Assembly (NCBI RefSeq): GCF_900637975.1
Contig: NZ_LR134477.1
Span: 1,426,001 to 1,490,000 of the forward strand
Length of the DNA: 64,000 nucleotides
Direction of reading: 5' to 3'
Source of the DNA: Actinomyces viscosus
GTDB lineage: Bacteria; Actinomycetota; Actinomycetes; Actinomycetales; Actinomycetaceae
The notes under the pieces were generated by a model. The model saw only the letters and a program-made list of their open reading frames with translations. It made no database searches and had not been told where the DNA came from. This document shows, in pieces, positions 17,664 to 26,868 of this stretch (its first letter is position 1; the number at the start of each line of letters is the position of its first letter). The translations under genes and the position numbers were made by a program.

Positions 17664-19811
17664 ATGACTGACGCCTCGCCGACCTCTTCGCCCGATCCTT
17701 CCTCTGACGTCTCACCCGGCTCCGAGGACGCGGTTCTCGCCGGTGTCCTGGAGACGGCCACCACTGATTCCTCCATCCGCCCCCAGGACGACCTGTTCCG
17801 TTTCGTCAACGGCGGCTGGCTCGCCACCGCCAAGATCCCGGCGGACCGTCCCAGCAGCGGCGCCTTCACCGCCCTGCGCGACGAGGCCGAGGCGGCCTGC
17901 CGCCAGATCGTCGAGGAGCTCGCCGACGCCTTCTCCACCGTCCCGCCGCAGGAGGTCCCCGAGGTCCTGGCCACGAACCGGGGCCGTATCGGCGCCCTCT
18001 ACTCGGCCTTCATGGACGAGGAGCACCTGGAGGAGCTCGGCGCCGCTCCCCTGGCCGAGGAGCTGGCGCCGGTACTGGGCGCCGACTCCAAGAAGGAGCT
18101 GGCCAGGGTGCTCGGAGAGATGACGCCGGTCGGCTTCATGGGCGTCGTCGGCGCCGACGTCGAGGTCGACATCAACGACCCGGAGCGCTACACGAGCTGG
18201 ATCGGTCAGTCGGGTCTGGGACTGCCGGACGAGTCCTACTACCGCGAGGAGGCGCAGGCCCCGCTGCGCCAGGCCTACGTGGCTCATGTGGCCAGGATGC
18301 TCGAGCTGGCCGGTCTGACGGGGTCCTTCGGCGCCTCCGGCGAGAGCCTTGCCGAGCAGGTCATGGCCGTGGAGACCGCTCTGGCCAAGGGCCACTGGGA
18401 CCGCGTCACCTGCCGCGACGTGGAGAAGATGAACAATCCGATGTCCTGGCAGGAGATCGTCGACTCGGCGCCGGACCTGCCCTGGCAGGAGTGGCGCGAG
18501 GGAGTTCGTGCAGCGGCCCGGGCCGCCGGCATCGAGCAGACCACGTTCCTCGACGAGGCCATCGTCACCCAGCCCGACTACCTGCCTCATGCGGCCGGCG
18601 TCTGGCAGGGGACCGACCTGGCGAACCTCAAGGCCTGGGCCGCCTGGCACGTCGTTCACGGGCGGGCGACGCTGCTCTCACGCGCCTTTGTGGAGGAGAA
18701 CTTCGGATTCTACGGCCGCACGCTCCAGGGAACCGACGAGCTGCGGGCCCGCTGGAAGCGCGGCGTCGGACTGGTGGAGTCCTGCCTGGGCGAGGCGCTG
18801 GGCGAGATCTACGTCGAGCGGTACTTCCCGCCGTCGCACAAGCTGGCGATGGAGGCCCTGGTGGGCCGACTCATCGAGGCCTACCGCCAGTCCATCTCCT
18901 CACTGGAGTGGATGAGTCCCGCCACACGGGAGCGCGCCCTGGACAAGCTGGCGCTGTTCACCCCCAAGATCGGCTACCCGGTGCGCTGGCGGGACTACTC
19001 CGCCGTCGAGGTCACCCCCGGGGACGTTCTGGCGTCGGTGCGCAGCGTGGAGCGGGCCGACATGGCCTACTCCCTGAGCAAGCTGGCCAAGCCGGTGGAC
19101 CGCGACGAGTGGCACATGACGCCGCAGACGGTCAACGCCTACTACAACCCCACGATGAACGAGATCGTCTTCCCCGCCGCGATCCTGCAGCCGCCCTTCT
19201 TCGACCCGCAGTCCGACGACGCCGTGAACTACGCGGGTATCGGCGCCGTCATCGGTCACGAGATCGGCCACGGCTTCGACGACCAGGGGTCGACCTTCGA
19301 CGGCACCGGGAAGGTGAGCGACTGGTGGACCCAGGAGGACCGAGAGGCCTTCACCGAGCGCACCCGGGCGCTCATCAGCCAGTACGACGCCTACACGCCC
19401 GAGGTCGTCACCGCCAAGCACGAGGCCGCGGGCACGGCGGAGTCGGAGATCCCCCACGTCAACGGCGCCCTGACCATCGGGGAGAACATCGGTGACCTGG
19501 GCGGCCTGGGAATCGCCCTCAAGGCCTACGCCCTGGCCCTGGCCGACGCCGGTATCGACTCCGTGGACCAGGCCCCGGTCATCGACGGGCTGACCGGCAT
19601 GCAGCGCTTCTTCTACTCCTGGGCGCGGATCTGGCGCTCCAAGAACCGCCCGGACTACGCCGAGCTGCTTCTGACCGTGGATCCGCACTCCCCCGCCGAG
19701 TTCCGGTGCAACGGAATCGTGCGCAACGTCGACGCCTTCTACGAGGCCTTCGACGTGGCGCCCGACGACGCCCTGTGGCTGGCTCCGGAGAAACGGGTGT
19801 CAATCTGGTAA
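17664..19811 (+). CDS. pepO: M13 family zinc metallopeptidase (PepO/neprilysin-like)
   Basis: Oligopeptidase of 715 aa. The zinc motif HEIGH is at about residues 532-536 (VIGHEIGHGFDDQG), the third ligand Glu lies in GENIGDLGGL, and the substrate-binding NAYYNP segment is present at about residue 491. No signal peptide or membrane segment is visible, so it is likely cytoplasmic, unlike eukaryotic neprilysin. Start at ATG 17664 is the simpler choice; a GTG at 17655 is in frame and neither has a clear ribosome site. It diverges from rpiB. Confidence 0.92.
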   Translation: MTDASPTSSPDPSSDVSPGSEDAVLAGVLETATTDSSIRPQDDLFRFVNGGWLATAKIPADRPSSGAFTALRDEAEAACRQIVEELADAFSTVPPQEVPEVLATNRGRIGALYSAFMDEEHLEELGAAPLAEELAPVLGADSKKELARVLGEMTPVGFMGVVGADVEVDINDPERYTSWIGQSGLGLPDESYYREEAQAPLRQAYVAHVARMLELAGLTGSFGASGESLAEQVMAVETALAKGHWDRVTCRDVEKMNNPMSWQEIVDSAPDLPWQEWREGVRAAARAAGIEQTTFLDEAIVTQPDYLPHAAGVWQGTDLANLKAWAAWHVVHGRATLLSRAFVEENFGFYGRTLQGTDELRARWKRGVGLVESCLGEALGEIYVERYFPPSHKLAMEALVGRLIEAYRQSISSLEWMSPATRERALDKLALFTPKIGYPVRWRDYSAVEVTPGDVLASVRSVERADMAYSLSKLAKPVDRDEWHMTPQTVNAYYNPTMNEIVFPAAILQPPFFDPQSDDAVNYAGIGAVIGHEIGHGFDDQGSTFDGTGKVSDWWTQEDREAFTERTRALISQYDAYTPEVVTAKHEAAGTAESEIPHVNGALTIGENIGDLGGLGIALKAYALALADAGIDSVDQAPVIDGLTGMQRFFYSWARIWRSKNRPDYAELLLTVDPHSPAEFRCNGIVRNVDAFYEAFDVAPDDALWLAPEKRVSIW

Positions 19812-19813
19812 CC

Positions 19814-19909
19814 GGCCTCAGTATTCGTCCACGATTCATCCGCGCTCGCCGGTTCACCCAGCTTCACCGGGGCGGGTGAGACGAATCACGGCGGTTTAAT
19901 ACTGAGGCC
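19814..19909. repeat. Long-range inverted repeat after the M13 peptidase gene
   Basis: GGCCTCAGTATT at 19814-19825 and its exact complement at 19898-19909 flank a 72-nt segment that also contains shorter complementary pieces. It begins 3 nt after the stop codon. It could form the base of a branched 3' hairpin. Confidence 0.55.
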
Positions 19910-19958
19910 AACGCCTCATTCACAGAAAACGATGGATCCTCCTCACATCGAACGCTAA

Positions 19959-19978
19959 GGTAGATAACGACGCGGTGA
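19959..19978 (+). promoter_or_regulatory. Conserved upstream element of LAXTG gene 1
   Basis: GGTAGATAACGA-N2-CGGTGA lies 69 nt before the start. The same element stands 67 nt before the paralogous gene at 22483, while neighbouring bases differ. TAGATA/GATAAC could be a -10 box. Confidence 0.5.
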
Positions 19979-20027
19979 CACCCCGACTCACCGGTTGCCA
20001 CCTATACCCATAGATCTAGGAGTACTC

Positions 20028-20996
20028 ATGCGTCTTGGACGCCCATTGGCCGCCGCGAGCGTGATGACCGCCGTCATCGGCGCCACCCTTACCGCCTCCC
20101 CCGCCCTGGCCGACGGCAGCATCAAGTTCGCCGACGACCAGCCCCACACCGTCACCACCACCGACACCGCCTTCGCGGTGTCCGGAACCGGTTGCACCGG
20201 CCAGGACGCCACCGTCGGCATCGCCCTGTACGCCCCCGACGGCACCATGTCCACCATCGTGACGGCAAAGCCCGGTGAGGACGGCAGCTGGTCCACCACG
20301 CTGAACATTCCCGAGCTCGTCAAGTCGACCGGCGTCGAGGCCAAGACCGACGGCTCGGCCGACGGCTGGACCATTGACGCCGGCTGCCTGGCCTACGGCC
20401 AGCCGCAGGGCGGGCAGGCCCAGCACGGCATCGTCTTCGACGACACCGACGTGGAGGGCACCTACAGGGTCGCCACCGACGAGAACAGTGCACAGACCTT
20501 CACCATCGACGCCACCGGCTTCTCCCCCAACGAGCAGGTCACCGTGACCCTCGTCGGCAAGGACGACCGGTCCATCACCTACCTGGTCGGCACGCTGGCC
20601 GCTGACGCCAACGGCGCGGTGCAGGGCTCCCTGCCCACCCCCTCCGGCGTCGCTGACGGCCAGTACCTGCTGACCCTCGAGGGCGCGCGCTACGGCGAGG
20701 GCGGCACGGGCCATCGCGTCATCGTCGTCGAGAACGGCGTCTTCAGGCTTGCCGACGACCCCAGCGGTGACAACGGATTCTCCGGCAACGGAGACAGCAC
20801 CACCGCCCCGGCGGCCCCTGGCAACAACGGCAGCAACGTGAGCGTCCCGGCCAGCACCGGCGCCACTCAGGCCGCGTCCACCTCCAACAAGCCGCTGGCG
20901 CGGACCGGTTCCAACGGTCTGCTCTTCGGCGGCATCGCCGCAGCCCTCGTGGCCATCGGTGGAGGCGCCCTGTTCCTGCGTCGCCGCAAGGCCTGA
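20028..20996 (+). CDS. LAXTG-anchored cell-wall surface protein
   Basis: Secreted protein of 322 aa. A signal peptide (MRLGRPLAAASVMTAVIGAT then ASPALA) precedes two beta-rich, Ig-like stretches with SGTGCTGQDATVGIALYAPDG near residue 55, and GFSPNEQVTVTLVG near residue 165. An Asn/Ser/Thr-rich linker leads to LARTG, a hydrophobic helix and the basic tail RRRKA, a sortase sorting signal of the LAXTG form common in high-GC Gram-positives. Start ATG 20028 has AGGAG 6 nt upstream. It is clearly paralogous to the gene at 22483; an LCP gene lies between them. Role unknown; attachment to the wall is a confident inference. Confidence 0.85.
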   Translation: MRLGRPLAAASVMTAVIGATLTASPALADGSIKFADDQPHTVTTTDTAFAVSGTGCTGQDATVGIALYAPDGTMSTIVTAKPGEDGSWSTTLNIPELVKSTGVEAKTDGSADGWTIDAGCLAYGQPQGGQAQHGIVFDDTDVEGTYRVATDENSAQTFTIDATGFSPNEQVTVTLVGKDDRSITYLVGTLAADANGAVQGSLPTPSGVADGQYLLTLEGARYGEGGTGHRVIVVENGVFRLADDPSGDNGFSGNGDSTTAPAAPGNNGSNVSVPASTGATQAASTSNKPLARTGSNGLLFGGIAAALVAIGGGALFLRRRKA

Positions 20997-21028
20997 CAGC
21001 AACCTCCCAGTATGACTGGGAACACTTC

Positions 21029-21070
21029 CCGCCGGGGACACGGCACCGTCGTGCGCCGTGTCCCCGGCGG
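21029..21070 (+). terminator. Terminator after LAXTG gene 1
   Basis: Perfect 16-bp stem (21029-21044 with 21055-21070), 10-nt loop, then TCTTGTCG. Confidence 0.7.
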
Positions 21071-21158
21071 TCTTGTCGTACCCGCCGACACCGCACGGCG
21101 CATCGACGACCCCACCTGAAACCACGACACTCCCCCGGGGCTGACACACAGAGAGACC

Positions 21159-22262
21159 ATGGACTCCACTGCCGACGACGAGCACAGCGCAGACTCCCCC
21201 ACCACCTCCGAGCGCCCTGAAAGCGCCGACGACGACATCCCGCGCCTTCCTCAACCACCTCAGCAGCGCCGCCGGGGCCAAGGCCGCAGACAGTGGTCGA
21301 AACGCCGAAAGATCACTGTTGCACTGAGCGTCATGATGCTGGTCGCCGGACTTGCTCTGGGGGCCGACGTGGCAGTCCTGGCTCATCGCCCCGCACGCGT
21401 CAACGTCGCCATGCTCTCCACGTCATCTGCGGCGGCGGGCGAGACCTGGCTGATCCTCGGGACTGACTCGCGCGCCACCGTGCCGGGAGACCAGAGCCGA
21501 TACGGCACCACTGAGGAGGTGGAGGGCACACGAGCCGACGTCATCGCCCTAGTACGCCCCTCGCAGACAGGGCTCACCGTCATCAACCTGCCCCGGGACC
21601 TCACCATCAACAGCAAGGGCAGGACGCTGGACCGTCTGGCCACCACCTACGTTCCCGGACCGCAGAACACGGTCAACGCCCTGTGCACCGGCCTGGGGAT
21701 CCCCACCACCCACCTGGTCACCATCGACATGGCCCAGTTCGCCGACATCATCGACTCCCTGGGAGGCGTCGAGGTGGACGTCCCGGAACCGGTGCGGGAC
21801 GCCTACACCGGACTGAACCTGACCTCTGCAGGCCGCCACAGGCTCACGGGCATCGACGCCCTCGCGCTCGTCCGCTCCCGGCACCCGGAGATCCTGCGCG
21901 ACGGCAGCTGGGTTCCCATGAGTGAGGCCGACGGCGCCCAGCGCCGCAGCGAGTCCACCGTCAAGGTGATGCAGGCAGTACTGTCCGCCGTCGGGCAGAA
22001 GTCCCGTAACCCTCTGGCACTGCGTCACATAGCGCACACCGTCGCCGGCAACATCACCCTGGACTCAGGCACCGGGCTCAGCGATCTGGCCGCGCTGGGA
22101 CGCAGCGCGTCGAAGGCCAGAGCCGCCGGCGACACCACGATCATCGATCTTCCGACAGGACCTCGGGACGAGTCCATCGTCGTGTCACCCACCCAGGAGT
22201 CCCGTGACCTGCTGGCCCGTTACGGGTACAGCCCCAAGACCTGCCAGCCGGCGACCTCCTGA
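21159..22262 (+). CDS. LytR-CpsA-Psr (LCP) family phosphotransferase
   Basis: Membrane-anchored ligase of 367 aa. A cytosolic N-terminus of about 50 residues rich in acidic and Gln residues is followed by one membrane helix (residues 52-75) and an extracellular LCP domain. Typical features are ILGTDSR near residue 99, RADVI, INLPRDLTI near residue 143, and the C-terminal ALALVRSRH. LCP enzymes transfer glycopolymers from undecaprenyl phosphate to the wall or to proteins. In Actinomyces oris, LcpA glycosylates the sortase-anchored protein GspA (from memory of published work). Its position between two LAXTG proteins fits such a role, but that is inference. Confidence 0.88.
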   Translation: MDSTADDEHSADSPTTSERPESADDDIPRLPQPPQQRRRGQGRRQWSKRRKITVALSVMMLVAGLALGADVAVLAHRPARVNVAMLSTSSAAAGETWLILGTDSRATVPGDQSRYGTTEEVEGTRADVIALVRPSQTGLTVINLPRDLTINSKGRTLDRLATTYVPGPQNTVNALCTGLGIPTTHLVTIDMAQFADIIDSLGGVEVDVPEPVRDAYTGLNLTSAGRHRLTGIDALALVRSRHPEILRDGSWVPMSEADGAQRRSESTVKVMQAVLSAVGQKSRNPLALRHIAHTVAGNITLDSGTGLSDLAALGRSASKARAAGDTTIIDLPTGPRDESIVVSPTQESRDLLARYGYSPKTCQPATS

Positions 22263-22415
22263 TCATCCTAGTGTCGGACCGGCGTATTCCTCTCCATCTC
22301 AACGTTTCAACGACCTTCCCATGCAATCGCCACCTTTCTCACGTGAGTGAGGACACTATCGGAAGTGCTCGGTATCACATGACACACCCACGCCCCCGCC
22401 CTATTCCTCGTTACG

Positions 22416-22435
22416 GTAGATAACGAGCCGGTGAA
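22416..22435 (+). promoter_or_regulatory. Conserved upstream element of LAXTG gene 2
   Basis: GGTAGATAACGA-N2-CGGTGA, the same element as at 19959-19978 and at nearly the same distance from the start codon. Conservation between paralogues with otherwise diverged upstream DNA suggests a shared promoter. Confidence 0.5.
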
Positions 22436-22482
22436 GAATCGGATCGCCGGCAGCCATCGTTCCCCGCAACCTAGGAGGACAC

Positions 22483-23989
22483 ATGCGTCTTGGACGTCCT
22501 TTGGCCGCAGCGAGCGCAGTGGCCGCAATGACCGGGGCCTCGCTCATCGCCTCCCCGGCTCTCGCCAACGACTCAAACCGGAACAGCCCGAGCAGTCCGA
22601 GCAGCTCCAGCAGCCCGAGCGCCCCGGCCACTCCGAGCAGCTCCAGCACCCCGCCCCCCCAGCCAGACCCCCTCGGCTCCCGGCAGCTCCAGTGAGACCG
22701 GTTCGTCGGGCAGCAGCTTCAGGATCACCCAGGAGAAGACCTTCGTCTCCGCCAGCACCAACACCTCCTTCACCGTCTCCGGCACCGGCTGCACCGGGCA
22801 GCAGGCGACCGTCGGCATCGCGCTGTACGCCCCGGACGGAACCGCCTCCGACGTCGTCAAGACCGAGGCGGCCTCAGACGGCAGCTGGACCGCTGACCTC
22901 GACCTGGCGGCTCTCATCAAGTCCATCGGCTCCTCCGCGTCCACCACCACCGACGGGTGGACCATCGGCGCCGGATGCATGACCTACGGCGGCAAGACGG
23001 AGACGGCTCAGGCGACGACTCAGCAGCAGACTCAGATCTACTTCGACGACACGCGCATCACCGGCTCCTACGAGGTCTCCGCCCGCGCCGAGAGCCAGTC
23101 CCAGACCTTCACCTTCAACGCCCAGGGCTTCTACGCCAGCGAGACGGTGACCGTCCTGCTCAGGAGCAAGAGCGACTCCAGCATCACCTACACCCTCGGG
23201 GAGCTGACGGTTGACGCCAACGGCAACCTCCAGGGCAACCTGCCCGCGCCCACCGACGCGGCCAACGGCGAGTACCTGCTGATTCTCACCGGCTCCCACC
23301 ACAGCGAGACGGCCACGAGCCAGACCGTCACCACGGTGACCAACCACACCTTCACCATCGAGAACTCCGAGCGCTCCACCAGCGAGGGCCAGACCACTGA
23401 GAACAACGGTGGCGGCAACAACAACGGTGGTGGTAACAACCAGGCCAACGGTGACTCCTCGGAGAACACCGAGCGCTCCACCACCGAGAACAACGACGGC
23501 GGTGACAACCAGGCCAACGGAGGCGGCGACAGGGCCAACTCCGAGCGTTCCACCAGCGAGCGGGAGAACTCCGAGCGCTCGACCAGCGAGAGCCAGAACA
23601 GCCAGAACACCGAGCGCAACGGCTCCGCGAACAACGCAGGAAGCAACAGCCAGGCCAGCGGGGAGACCCAGGCCAACGGCAACAGCCAGGCCAACGGTAG
23701 CGGGGAGGCCCAGGCCAACGGCAAGGCTGCCAACAACAACCAGGGGGGCGGCGAGAACAAGGCCGCAGCCGACCAGCAGGTCAACAACCGTACCGAGGGT
23801 GACAAGAGCGCGAGCACAAGCGCGAAGGAGTCCTCCTCCGACACCAAGGCTGCCGGTACGAACACCAACGACAGCGGCAGGTCCCTGGCGCACACCGGTG
23901 CGAACGGCATGATCTTCGGCGGAATCGCCGCACTCCTCGTGGCGATCGGAGGGACGGTCCTGTTCCTGCGCCGCCGCAACAAGGCCTGA
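22483..23989 (+). pseudogene. LAXTG-anchored Ser/Asn-rich surface protein, frame broken at a C7 tract (possible phase variation)
   Basis: Paralogue of the protein at 20028, with the same MRLGRPLAAAS signal peptide start and AGGAGG 6 nt before ATG 22483. The first frame runs through a Ser/Pro-rich linker and stops at 22693-22695. The homologous domain (SGTGCTGQQATVGIALYAPD) continues in the next frame from about 22661 to 23989. Removing one C from the run at 22654-22660 joins the two as STPPPSQTPSAPG. The C-terminal third holds repeats of SERSTSE and NGGGNN, a likely glycosylation region, then LAHTG, a hydrophobic helix and RRRNKA. The joined product would be about 501 aa. It resembles A. oris GspA in layout. 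The break may be a switch, a mutation or a sequencing error. Confidence 0.78.
22654..22660 (+). repeat. C7 homopolymer at the frame break of LAXTG gene 2
   Basis: Seven cytosines between the signal-peptide frame and the domain frame. Six would give one open frame; seven end the protein after 70 residues. Confidence 0.75.
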
Positions 23990-24039
23990 GCCGCTCTCAG
24001 CCGATCTCCTGTTCCTGAACTCACGGGAACTGTCTCCGG

Positions 24040-24078
24040 CGCCGGGGAGATGACACGCAGTGTGTCGTCTCCCCGGCG
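24040..24078 (+). terminator. Terminator after LAXTG gene 2
   Basis: A 17-bp stem with one G-U pair (24040-24056 with 24062-24078) and a 5-nt loop. Confidence 0.6.
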
Positions 24079-24175
24079 TCGTCGTGCACCCGCGGACCCT
24101 CCCGCCTGAGACAAGAAGGTGAGACAATCGCCCGGCGCCGCACGAGGCGCATTTCCCCTTCAGACAGGAGTTCCT

Positions 24176-26773
24176 ATGCCCGGTCAGAACCTGACTCGTC
24201 TCGAGGCCGCCGAGCGCAGCGCGACAGTGCGCACCCGGAGCTACGACGTCGTCCTCGATCTCACGCGCGGTGAGAAGGTCTTCGGATCCTCCACCACCGT
24301 ACGGTTCACGGCCACGCCGGGATCCTCCACCTTCATCGACCTGATCGCCCCCGCCGTCCACTCCATCACTCTCAACGGCCGTACCCTCGACCCCGCCGAG
24401 GTCTACGAGGACTCCCGGATCGCACTGACGGAGCTGGCCGCGGACAACGAGCTGGTCGTCGTCGCCGACTGCGCCTACATGCACACCGGGGAGGGCCTGC
24501 ACCGCTTCACCGATCCGGCCGACGGCGAGACCTACCTCTACAGCCAGTTCGAGGTGCCCGACTCCCGGCGGGTCTTCGCCGTCTTCGAGCAGCCCGACCT
24601 CAAGGCCTCCTTCACCTTCACCGTCACCTGCCCGGCAGGCTGGACGGTGCTGTCCAACTCCCCCACCCCCGAGCCGACCCCGGCTGAGGCCTCCGACGGC
24701 TCCGGAGACGCCCACACCTTCGCCTTCGCCCCCACTGAGCCGATGAGCTCCTACGTCACGGCGATCGTCGCCGGCCCCTACGTCGGAGCCACCGACGAGT
24801 ACGTGGCGGGCGACGGGCGCACCGTGCCGCTGGGCGTCTACTGCCGCAAGAGCCTGGTCGAGCACATGGACTCCGAGGAGATCCTGGACCTGACCAAGCG
24901 CGGCTTCGCCTACTACGAGGACCTGTTCACAACCCCCTACGCCTTCACCAAGTACGACCAGATCTTCGTACCGGAGTTCAACGCCGGGGCGATGGAGAAC
25001 GCCGGCTGCGTCACCCACCGCGACGACTACATCTTCCGCTCCCGGCCCGTCGAGGCCCGCGTGGAGCGGCGAGCCGTCACCATCCTGCACGAGCTGGCCC
25101 ACATGTGGTTCGGCGACATGGTGACCATGACCTGGTGGAACGACCTGTGGCTCAATGAGTCCTTCGCCGAGTTCACCTCCACCCTGGCCACCGCCGAGAT
25201 CACCCGGTGGAACCAGGCCTGGACGACCTTCCAGACCCTGGAGAAGGGATGGGCCTACAACCAGGACCAGCTCAGCTCCACCCACCCCGTGGCCGCCGAG
25301 ATCAACGACCTGCACGACGTCGAGGTGAACTTCGACGGCATCACCTACGCCAAGGGGGCCTCGGTGCTGGCCGCGCTCGTGGGCTACGTGGGCAGGGACA
25401 ACTTCTTCGCCGGTATCCAGCGCTACCTGGCGGCGCACGCCTACGCCAACGCTGAGCTGGGTGACCTGCTCCGTGAGCTGGAGGCGGTCTCGGGCCGCGA
25501 CCTGAGCTCCTGGACCCGGCTGTGGCTCCAGGAGGCCGGAGTGACGACCCTGCGCACGCAGATCACCACCGACGCCGAGGGCGTCATCACCCAGGCGGCC
25601 ATCCGCCAGGAGATCCCGAGCGGATCGCCTGCCTCCCTGCGCCCGCACCGGGTGGCGATCGGCTGCTACAGCCTGACCGGTCAGGGCCCCGAGGCGCGCC
25701 TGGAGCGCACCGGCCGCGTCGAGCTCGACGTCGACGGCGAGCTGACGCAGGTCCCCGAGCTGGTCGGCACCGAGCGGGCCGACGTCCTCGTCCTCAACGA
25801 CGACGACCTCACCTACGCCAAGGTCCGCCTCGACGAGACCTCACTGTCCTCCGGGCTGGCTCACATCGAGGCCTTCACCAAGTCCCTGCCCCGCTCGATC
25901 GTCCTGGCCTCGGCCTGGGACATGGTGCGCGACGGCGAGCTGGCCGCCTCCCGTTTCCTTGAGGCGGCCTTGCAGGCCCTGGACGTGGAGGAGCACTCCT
26001 CGGTCATCCAGGGGCTCCTGGGTCGGATCACCACCTGCCTGTCCGGCTTCCTGCCCCCAGCCGTGCGGCGCGATCTCGCCCCATCAGCTGCCGACCGGCT
26101 GCTGGAGCTGGCTCGGGCGGCCCAGGCCGGAGGCGACAAGCAGCTCCAGCTGGTGCGGGCCCTGGCCGCTCACGCTGTCACCGGTGAGCAGCTCGACGTC
26201 GTCGCCGGCCTCCTGGAGGGCACTGAGGTGCTTGAGGGCCTCGACGTCGACCAGGACCTGCGCTGGGACCTGCTGACCGGGCTGGTGGCCGCCGGTCGTG
26301 GTGGACAGGAGCAGATCCGTGCCGAGGAGGCTCGGGACCGCACGACCACGGGGCGTGAGCGCGCTGCCGAGGCCCGCGCCGCCATCCCGACACCGGAGGC
26401 GAAGGAGGCCACCTGGCGGGCGCTCGTCGATGACGCCTCCATGCCCAACGAGACCCAGGTGCGCGTGCTGCGCGGGCTGGCCAACGTCGAGCGTCACCCC
26501 GAGCTGCTGGTGCCCTTCGTGGGCGCGTACGTGGAGGCCATTGACACCGTGTGGTCCTCGCGCACCTTCCACATGGCGGAGAACCTGCTGACCGGCCTGT
26601 GGTCCTGCGCCACGGTGGGCCTGGAGGGCTCAGACCCGGCCGCTGCCCTGGAGGGCTGGCTGGACTCCCATGCTCAGGCGCCGGCCGCTCTGCGGCGGAT
26701 CGTGCGTGAGAACCTCGACGACACCCTGCGCGTGGCCAGGGCTCAGGCCGCCGAGACCGCCGGTCGCCAGTAG
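24176..26773 (+). CDS. pepN: Aminopeptidase N (M1 family)
   Basis: Zinc exopeptidase of 865 aa. The exopeptidase motif GAMEN lies near residue 271, the zinc motif HELAH near 305-309 (HELAHMWFGDMVTMTWWNDL), and the third ligand is in WLNESFAEF. No signal peptide, so it is cytoplasmic. Start ATG 24176 (MPGQNLTRLEA) has CAGGAG about 7 nt upstream; the longer in-frame reading adds nothing conserved. It stands alone between two stem-loops. Confidence 0.95.
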   Translation: MPGQNLTRLEAAERSATVRTRSYDVVLDLTRGEKVFGSSTTVRFTATPGSSTFIDLIAPAVHSITLNGRTLDPAEVYEDSRIALTELAADNELVVVADCAYMHTGEGLHRFTDPADGETYLYSQFEVPDSRRVFAVFEQPDLKASFTFTVTCPAGWTVLSNSPTPEPTPAEASDGSGDAHTFAFAPTEPMSSYVTAIVAGPYVGATDEYVAGDGRTVPLGVYCRKSLVEHMDSEEILDLTKRGFAYYEDLFTTPYAFTKYDQIFVPEFNAGAMENAGCVTHRDDYIFRSRPVEARVERRAVTILHELAHMWFGDMVTMTWWNDLWLNESFAEFTSTLATAEITRWNQAWTTFQTLEKGWAYNQDQLSSTHPVAAEINDLHDVEVNFDGITYAKGASVLAALVGYVGRDNFFAGIQRYLAAHAYANAELGDLLRELEAVSGRDLSSWTRLWLQEAGVTTLRTQITTDAEGVITQAAIRQEIPSGSPASLRPHRVAIGCYSLTGQGPEARLERTGRVELDVDGELTQVPELVGTERADVLVLNDDDLTYAKVRLDETSLSSGLAHIEAFTKSLPRSIVLASAWDMVRDGELAASRFLEAALQALDVEEHSSVIQGLLGRITTCLSGFLPPAVRRDLAPSAADRLLELARAAQAGGDKQLQLVRALAAHAVTGEQLDVVAGLLEGTEVLEGLDVDQDLRWDLLTGLVAAGRGGQEQIRAEEARDRTTTGRERAAEARAAIPTPEAKEATWRALVDDASMPNETQVRVLRGLANVERHPELLVPFVGAYVEAIDTVWSSRTFHMAENLLTGLWSCATVGLEGSDPAAALEGWLDSHAQAPAALRRIVRENLDDTLRVARAQAAETAGRQ

Positions 26774-26801
26774 CCGTTTCGAGCCGCGTCACCACGCCAC
26801 G

Positions 26802-26845
26802 GCGGCCGGGGGCGGGCACGTCATGACGTGCCCGCCCCCGGCCGC
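26802..26845. terminator. Perfect 44-bp palindrome between pepN and the PTS EIIC gene
   Basis: Positions 26802-26823 are the exact reverse complement of 26824-26845, with no loop bases left over. It lies between the convergent pepN and EIIC genes, so it is most simply a bidirectional terminator, though arms of 22 bp with zero spacer are unusual and no U-run follows. Confidence 0.65.
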
Positions 26846-26868
26846 TTCAGTGCTGCCCGCCAGCAGCG

